NCBI GenBank assembly: GCA_029204225.1
Contig: CM055096.1
Span: 1,247,001-1,311,000, forward strand
DNA: 64,000 nucleotides
Reading direction: 5' to 3'
Origin: Diphasiastrum complanatum
Lineage: Eukaryota; Streptophyta; Lycopodiopsida; Lycopodiales; Lycopodiaceae
The notes under the pieces are model-generated. The model saw only the letters and a program-made list of their open reading frames with translations. It made no database searches and had not been told where the DNA came from. The position numbers and the translations under genes are program-made. Positions 58,033-64,000 of the stretch are shown piece after piece; the first letter of the stretch is position 1; the number at the start of each line of letters is the position of its first letter.

Positions 58033-58490
58033 TCACCTTGCCGATCTTGTCTCATTTGCTTGTTGAAGGCCATACAAGCTCTTTTGTAATAGACAAACAT
58101 GATTTGGCTTTGTTGATGAAAGGTAGCTCTCGGGTTGCTCCATATACACTTCCTCCTCAAGATCACCATTCAAGAATGCATTTGAAATGTCCATTTGCCA
58201 TAGATCCCATCCATAAAGTGTAGCAAGTGAGATGATGACTCGAATGCTTACCATCTTTGCCATGGGTGCAAAGGTCTCATCATTGTCAATCCCTTGTTGA
58301 GCATATCATTTTGCTACTAACCTTGCCTTGTACTTGTTTGATAGATCCATCTTGGTTTGTCTTCACCTTGAAAATCCATTTGCATCCAATAGCTTTCTTA
58401 TCCTACAAAGGAAAATTTTCACACTCAAGATGTCAAATGGTGATTCTCTTTAAAGTCACATTAACCAGTTTAAGAATCTCTTGCAACAAA
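58033..58490 (-). pseudogene. Copia reverse transcriptase N-terminal relic
   Basis: Minus strand: IGCKWIFKVKTNQDGSI-like words at about 58380, ETFAPMAKMVSIRV across frames, then 58263-58033 LATLYGWDLWQMDISNAFLN (first Asp), EEEVYMEQPESYL and LLQKSLYGLQQAN. It breaks off after YGLQQ; YVDD is absent. Confidence 0.75.
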
Positions 58491-60045
58491 TGGCCATTGT
58501 TGGATTAGTCATAGATGATCAAGACACAATCATGACACTACTGTCAAGTCTACCCTCTACATATGAGAACTAGGTGATGATCATCATGACGCACTCAGAT
58601 TTAGCTCTTACTAGAGTCATCACTATGTTGCTACAAGAAGACAACCGAAGAAGTCAGGATGTTTTGTCTACTTCCTCATCTCAAGCTCTATACATCAACA
58701 AAGGCTCAATACGATAGAAGCAGAAAAGCTCCAAGAAGGCTACAACGAATCAGAAGCCAACTCAAAGTCAAGCACAATCATCAAATCCACAGTCGAAAAA
58801 GAAGATATTGCAAGCGCAATGACATGAGATCCAGGATTGCTGAATTCTCAAAGCAAAGAACACAGCCAAGCAATTTGATCAACAAGCAAATACAATTACA
58901 TCATCTCCCCATGTCAAAGTGGACACAGGTGCATTTATGGTCAAAGACCAAGGCGCATTTTTGGACGATTCTTGGTTTCTGGACTCTGGAACTACTCAAC
59001 ATGTGACCAATCAATGTGAGATTTTCAACTCCTATACGCCTTATAGCACAAAGAAATTTGTTCATCTTGGTGACAATAGCACTCACACTATTGATGGTGA
59101 AGGTACTATAAGATTGTGATTCCAGCATGATCAATTCAAGATACTGTCAAAAGTTTTATATGTTCCTAAACTCTCTACAACTCTGTTATCAGTAAGTAGA
59201 ATTATAGATTTAGGTCATAAGGTAGAATTCGAATCTGATCAATGCAAAATTACTAATAGGAGTAAATAGATCCTTGCACTCGAAAAGAGGCAAGAATACC
59301 TATATAGATTGGCAGATTGTTATTCTGAATCTAGTCAAGCCTTGAAAACCTCTGTTCTTGTCAATAAAGCATTACTATGGCATCATCACTTAGGACACTT
59401 GAATTATGCATCTATTTTGAACATGTCCAGACAATCCATGGCTCTTGATCTCGACTATCCTTCTGGTAAAGTCGATCTCCCTATCTGTCATAGCTGCATC
59501 CTTGAAAAGCAGACTAGGATTCCTTTTGGATCAAGCCATAGGCATGCAACAAAAGGTCTGTTAAATGTTGTTCATTGAGATATTTGTGGATCTATGCAAA
59601 CTCCTTCATTATTAGATGCAAAGTATTTCATCACTTTTATTGACGAATTCTCTATAAGAACAACCGTTTTTCATTAAGCAGAAATCAGAGGCTTTCATCA
59701 AGTTTAGACAATTCAAAGAGCACGTAGAAAATCAGACTGGTAAAAGAATCAAAGCATTGAGGTCAGATAATGGGGGGAATATATCTCCACCGAATTCAAG
59801 GAGTATTGGCCTTAACAATGACATTGAGCAACAATACATTACCTCCTATTCGCCTCAGTCAAATGGTTTTGCTGAGAGAAAGAACAGAACCTTAGTCGAA
59901 TAAGCAAAGTGCATGTTATCACATCTAACACTTCCAAAGTCCTTCTGGGTTGAAGCTGTTTCAACAGCAACTTATATTTAGAACAAACGTCCTACTAAAG
60001 GTCTCTCAGACAAAATGCCATTCGAAGTTTGGATAGGTACCAAAT
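58480..60045 (+). pseudogene. Copia gag-protease-integrase relic
   Basis: Plus strand: DDQDTIMTLLSSLPSTYEN (gag end), Lys-rich linker with a decayed knuckle, WFLDSGTTQHVTNQ at about 58973 (protease D-S-G), VLYVPKLSTTLLSV-like block, LLWHHHLGHLNYASI with CHSCILEKQ (pre-integrase finger), then DICGSMQTPSLLDAKYFITF (first integrase Asp), and broken blocks for the second Asp (ALRSDNGG-like) and ERKNR. Stops and shifts throughout. It ends at PFEVWIGTK near 60037, where unrelated sequence begins. Confidence 0.8.
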
Positions 60046-60235
60046 TAGGCTGCATGAATCTCAAGCCTAATCGATTAGTTGATCAACCATATTCAAAATT
60101 TGAAAGTGACCAATGATCAATCGAATCCAACGATTGCTTTTAGGAGCTATCTCCCCTATCTAGCTGGAGGACCACTTCATCACTAGGCAAGGCAGAGTAC
60201 CCACTTATAATCTCTACACCACTAATATGTAAGCA
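60041..60235 (-). repeat. Inverted copy of the Dof-gene upstream region
   Basis: On the minus strand it matches 42140-42295 with small indels; shared words include the 20-mer TCTCAAGCCTAATCGATTAG (60059-60078; inverted at 42259-42278), TTAGTTGATCAACCATATTC and CACCACTAATAT. The match begins exactly where the copia integrase frame stops, so it marks a rearrangement or capture. Confidence 0.75.
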
Positions 60236-61127
60236 GAGTACTCTAGGATTTGCCAAATCCCTTGTATAAGATATGAGATTTAACATTGTTCTCTCCTTAA
60301 ACAAGTTCTATCCTCAAAATAGAAAAGAAAATCAAAAACCAATTTTCTAAAAAAATCAATATCCTTAGTTTAACTTCAAATTTGAGATAGAACAAATTTT
60401 CAATTGTCTATCTATGCTTTGGAGTGTAATCTTAGGGTTGAAAAGTACACTAAGCGACAAATTTCCAAATGAGTTTGATTGTCTCCACATTAGTAACATC
60501 ACCTTCATGTAAACTCAGTTTCTAAGAAACAATGGGTGAATTGTTACCTAATACTAGAGATCAAAAATGAAAAATCAAAAAAACTAACAATTATAGTCCA
60601 AAACTATCCACAATGTTTTGTAGAAAATTCATAAATGCTTCCTGGTATAGATACTCTAGAACATCCAAAATTCTGGGTATAACAATTTATTCAAATGATT
60701 TTAACTCAACTTTGAGTACCCCAAATACTCTCTTGAGTTTTTTGTCTCTATTTCTAGCATCTCATGCAAGAAAATAGCAATAATCCAATCTCAATAGATT
60801 TATATCTCTACCTAACAATTGGAGATCTAGATTGAAAATCGTACGCAATCACTTACATGTTATATAATCTATAAGAAAAATGAACTCTCCATATTAAGTG
60901 GAATAATCTACTCCATGAGAATGCTTGTGAAACACATACATTCTCAAATCACTAGAGTAAACAGATTTAGATTTTCAAATCACTAATCTAAAATTTTGAC
61001 TTATGTTAAAGATCAAGATCATTAGGTAAGCAAAGATAGAAGGCATATCAAAAGGGTATTGATAATCATCCTCAGCTACTGGTAAATAAATTTTAGATTA
61101 CTATCTTGAACTGAACCCAAAGTTCTA
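60236..61127. other. AT-rich sequence, no gene seen
   Basis: No domain recognised. It lies between the Dof-derived fragment and the 39-bp LTR end at 61128-61166. Confidence 0.4.
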
Positions 61128-61171
61128 TTGCATGTATAAGCATGGATGTACTAAAAGTACATGACAATTCC

Positions 61172-62357
61172 ATAATCATCAAAAGTATTCACAATACTTA
61201 TTTTTATTCACGTGCTCGTCTAGAGCAAGTGAAATATTGTTTTCAGTTTGTTTAAAGTACTCAAGAATGTACACAGATAAACATCCTGTAATCAGATTGA
61301 TATGCTCAAGTTGGAAATTGAACTTGTTTTGTACAAATGCCAGGGCTAATATGCCTTTTTGGTGGTTTGTTAGTTTGGCCCACAAATAGTAGAGATTGGT
61401 ATAAGTCCAAGGACTTTCCTTATGCTCTTTGGTGTATCCAAAAAGTCTAGGTAAGAAAAGGTAATATAATCTCCACTGGAGTTCTGGACTATACAAGGGT
61501 GGTAGGAAAAGAGTTAATTGTCGGTGCTTCCTTCGGCTATGGAGTAACTGCAACAGTGAGTGGCAATTTGTCTGCAGCATCGGCATCAGTCTAAACAGAC
61601 TGATCCTTCTTTGCCAAGGGTAGAGTTTGAGTGTTTATGTCCTCTTCCTGCACAAAGAATTTTGTCACTTGTATGGCTTTGTCTTAACTTTGGCACTGAT
61701 TCTTCTTCAATAATCTGGATTTTTTGGCTCACGTTGTACTTGGCCTCCTCTAGTTCTTCTTTTAATTTTTCATATTCCTCCATCTATGGTTGTAAATACT
61801 TAAACTAGAAGAATTTGATGATGTTTTTTTGGAAACCCTTCCATGCTACTGGATAGATTCTATACTTCTCATGGGAAACACAGGCTCCTAGTGTAGTTTC
61901 AGCAGTTATCTGCCACAAGATGGCTTCTTTTGTCTGCTTCTTATAGATGGCATTACCTACCTTCAACATCTCAATTGAATTCTGCAAAGGCTAGACAATG
62001 AGCCCGATCTCGTTATGGTTGGGTTTGGCTTTGTCTTTCTCAGCTGTAACAGCAAAAAATTCTGCCAAAAGTACAACCAAAAATGGAAAAAGAACATACT
62101 CCACTACTACTAATTAAAATTGAAGTGAAATCACAAAAATGGCCATAACTTGGTCATTATAGCTCCAAATTAGAAAAATATCAGTACCTCCAAGAAGCCA
62201 AAAGAAAGATCTATTGATCTACAATAAGAAAATTCACAAGAAATGAAGATTAAATGGTCAAAATTTGAATCAAATCTTGTTGGAACTGAAAACCAAAAAA
62301 CTAGTCAAGAAAAAACCACTAAAACTTAAAGAAGACCACCAAATCTAATGGGAAAAG
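61172..62357 (-). pseudogene. Unrecognised coding relic inside an LTR element
   Basis: Minus-strand frames 61987-61805 (MQNSIEMLKVGNAIYKKQ, ILWQITAETTLG) and 61783-61586 (MEEYEKLKEELEEAKYNVSQ, a short coiled coil) are in related reading and look like decayed pieces of one protein; 61586-61179 continues as a His/Leu-rich frame. No gag, protease or pol motif. By position behind a PBS they may be the first ORF of the element with the LTR at 62382-62942. The remaining 61988-62357 is non-coding, A-rich. Confidence 0.35.
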
Positions 62358-62942
62358 GATCTAATGCTTTGATACCAAAATTGTCATGTACCAACCTTAG
62401 CATTAACACATCTAATCCATTCACACAATGGAAATACAAGAAACCAAGAAAACTAGTCAAAAATCAAGAAAGTAGATAAAAGTAGCAAAACTTCACCAAA
62501 TTAGGCAAAGTAAGGTTCCATTATTAAGGAATGGAGATCATTTAAAGGATAGGGGCCTGATTCTATAGCATGATCATAGCTCTCATGTGACTTTAGGCAC
62601 ATGAACCACAAACCATTCAAGAAAGCTCTCAACGAGAAGCTTCAAGAACACAAGAGAACACATAGAGTTCAAAATTATGAAAAATGAATAATAGCCTCCA
62701 AATTTAGTATGACCTCGGCTATTTGTAGTGGTCATTTTTGCTTCTACTATGAGTTTGGGGGCTGATTTGGCTAATTTGGGCCTTACAACCATTATTACAA
62801 GTCCGCTATTCACAAATATAGCGAGGTTGTTGAGCCTCTTTATTAACAATCCTAATGGCTACTTCTAGTCTTATTTAGCTCCATGGCTATATTTGGTAAT
62901 TCATTAGTAAGCTCATGGGCTAATTACATGTAGCACATGACA
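62358..62942 (-). repeat. LTR with PBS, flanked on the other side by a purine-rich tract
   Basis: LTR 62942-62382 (561 bp) has inverted ends TGTCATGT/ACATGACA. Four bases below it the minus strand reads TGGTATCAAAGCATTAG (PBS, about 62377-62361), marking a 5' LTR. On its upper side, however, the minus strand has GAGAGAAGAGAG directly before the LTR, as before a 3' LTR. The ends resemble those at 56528-57063 but the middles differ. Confidence 0.65.
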
Positions 62943-63265
62943 CTCTCTTCTCTCACACAAGTTCACTCCCATACATCTTGCTAACAGGTTGAAGGTGAGG
63001 TCTTGTTCCCTTGGGAACTCAACTACTACAAGTCGTGACAGGCAAGAGCACCCTACAATTTTGACACTGTTGTCAGGGAGCAATGCACTCTCATCTTGTT
63101 TGTTAGCATTCTCTTTCATATTTTGTGGCTAGAATGCATTTAGGCATCTTGGTTTTGGCATGCTAGGGTTAGTTTTGGATTATGGATGTGATTTGTGAGA
63201 GTTATGTCCAAAAACGTTCAAAAAAATGAGTGGGGACTATATTTTTTGTTTTTCTATTTTTTTGT
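62943..63265. other. No gene seen
   Basis: Contains a 68-codon minus-strand frame (63119-62913) without a domain; possibly internal sequence of another LTR element ending at the PPT-like tract. Confidence 0.3.
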
Positions 63266-63625
63266 CCAGTTTCATTCATTTTTTGCCCAACTTTCAATTC
63301 TTTATAATTCGATTTGAATAGGCAGAGTTGTAGAGCATTGAAAGGGATTTTTTTTTTTTTTTTTCATTTTGTTGAGTATTGAGCAAATTAAATTTTTTTG
63401 AAGTTGGCAACAAAATTTTGTAAACTTGTCAAAAACCAGAAATTTGTTTTAAGTTTTCTGCCCTGTTTGATTCATTTCTTGCCCAAATTTCTATTCTATG
63501 TAATTCAGTTTCAATAGGTACAATTATAGAGCATTGAAAGAGCTTTTTGGAGACGTAATTGTTTTTTCATTTTGTTAAGTATTGAGCAAGTTACAAATTT
63601 TTGAACTTGTCAAAAAAAAAAAAAA
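63266..63625. repeat. Diverged tandem duplication (two units of about 180 bp)
   Basis: Units at about 63266-63440 and 63462-63625 share TTGCCCAA, GAATAGG/CAATAGG, AGAGCATTGAAAG, TTTCATTTTGTT and ACTTGTCAAAAA in the same order, with many substitutions and different T-run lengths. Confidence 0.75.
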
Positions 63626-63798
63626 CTGTAACCTTGTCATTAGCTTCAACAAGGTCATTGCTAGCAGCTGCACCTATCTACGAGGATCAAAATCAACAAG
63701 CATTATCTTGGGGTTCTTTTTTGGATGGTGATGACTACTCATTTGTCAATGAACAAGGTTATCATGAATGGCCACTAGACCCATATGGTTATTATTGA
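63626..63798 (+). CDS. Possible 3'-terminal exon or ORF end, unknown
   Basis: A plus frame ends APIYEDQNQQALSWGSF, DGDDYSFVNEQ, GYHEWPLDPYGYY-stop. The composition (Asp/Tyr/Trp-rich) looks like real coding sequence rather than the AT-rich surroundings. An AG at the end of TCATTGCTAG (about 63655-63664) could be a splice acceptor. No domain recognised; it may be the tail of a retroelement ORF because a gypsy 3'-end-like sequence follows about 170 bp later. Confidence 0.3.
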
Positions 63799-63969
63799 AA
63801 ATCTTGCAAGTCCAAGTCTTGCTAATCATCAACAAATAAAACATTAGGTTTTACATAAGTGAATCAATATCTACGCTTTTCTTGTAGTGATAATTTTATT
63901 TCGTAACTAAATAATCACATTTTCCCAACTTTGTCACCACAACATTCTGCGGGATTCAAGCATTGAGGT

Positions 63970-64000
63970 AGGTGTCATGGGATCGTCACCAATTTTGGTG
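63970..64000 (+). mobile_element. Start of a further copy of the gypsy 3' end (runs off the window)
   Basis: The last 30 bases match the sequence just before the PPT and LTR of both gypsy copies (25340-25368 inverted; 55645-55675) at 27 of 30 positions against the first copy, up to TTTTGGTG. The PPT and LTR would follow outside the window. Confidence 0.55.

Larger units (their letters stand above)
56528..61166 (-). mobile_element. Rearranged copia element with head-to-head halves
   Basis: A 536-bp LTR at 57063-56528 (TGTCATGTAC...TCATGACA on the minus strand) is preceded by a PPT (minus strand GTAGGGGGAG). At 61128-61166 the first about 39 bp of the same LTR recur, and the flanks ATTCT (56523-56527) and ATTCC (61167-61171) resemble a TSD. 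Between them RT is on the minus strand and gag-protease-integrase on the plus strand, so the inner part appears inverted, and the 5' LTR is mostly lost. Alternatively two elements collided here. Confidence 0.5.

Overview
This is a piece of nuclear DNA from a land plant, most likely a seed plant with a repeat-rich genome. The reasons are a Dof-type zinc-finger gene (a green-lineage family), a plant-style mitochondrial D-lactate dehydrogenase gene with many introns, LTR retrotransposons primed by initiator tRNA-Met, long (CT)n/(GA)n microsatellites, and no operon-like layout. I cannot name the species. Most of the window is decayed or nested retrotransposon sequence. Exon limits and element ends were read by eye from splice consensus, terminal TG...CA, primer sites (PBS), polypurine tracts (PPT) and target-site duplications (TSD).

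Layout. 1-1160: minus-strand coiled-coil coding relic. 1585-about 5040: plus-strand gag-protease retroelement with no visible reverse transcriptase (RT), ending in a PPT and a short LTR piece. 5048-5530: Ty1/copia RT relic (minus). 7003-11045: first six exons of a D-lactate dehydrogenase gene (minus); its remaining exons are not in the window. 12762-18012: complete gag-protease-only LTR element with two 919-bp LTRs and a perfect CTAAT TSD, sitting inside an older copia RNase H relic. 18268-32905: two diverged copies of a roughly 4-kb segment. The second copy is interrupted by a large Ty3/gypsy element (24593-32310, minus) that carries a third ORF of about 820 codons downstream of integrase, preceded by an array of GAAGGTTC-like motifs. 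A LINE RT relic lies between the copies.

33850-39000 holds copia fragments and one LTR. 40330-40447 is a tiny tRNA-derived SINE with a 16-bp TSD. 40768-41697 (minus) is a Dof-family gene or pseudogene with two Dof fingers in tandem. 43178-53903 is copia element B, split by copia element A (44785-50489, minus). 53904-56435 is an internally deleted second copy of the gypsy element. 56528-61166 is a rearranged copia in which the gag-integrase half is inverted relative to the RT half and which contains an inverted fragment of the Dof upstream region. 61172-62942 is a further LTR element. The final 30 bases resemble the 3' end of the gypsy family.

Only the D-lactate dehydrogenase exons (mitochondrial D-lactate oxidation) and the tandem-Dof gene (transcription regulation) look like host genes. 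The rest shows how the locus was built: insertion into older elements, internal deletions yielding gag-PR or PR-ORF3 derivatives, and C-to-T type nonsense mutations in the coding remains.
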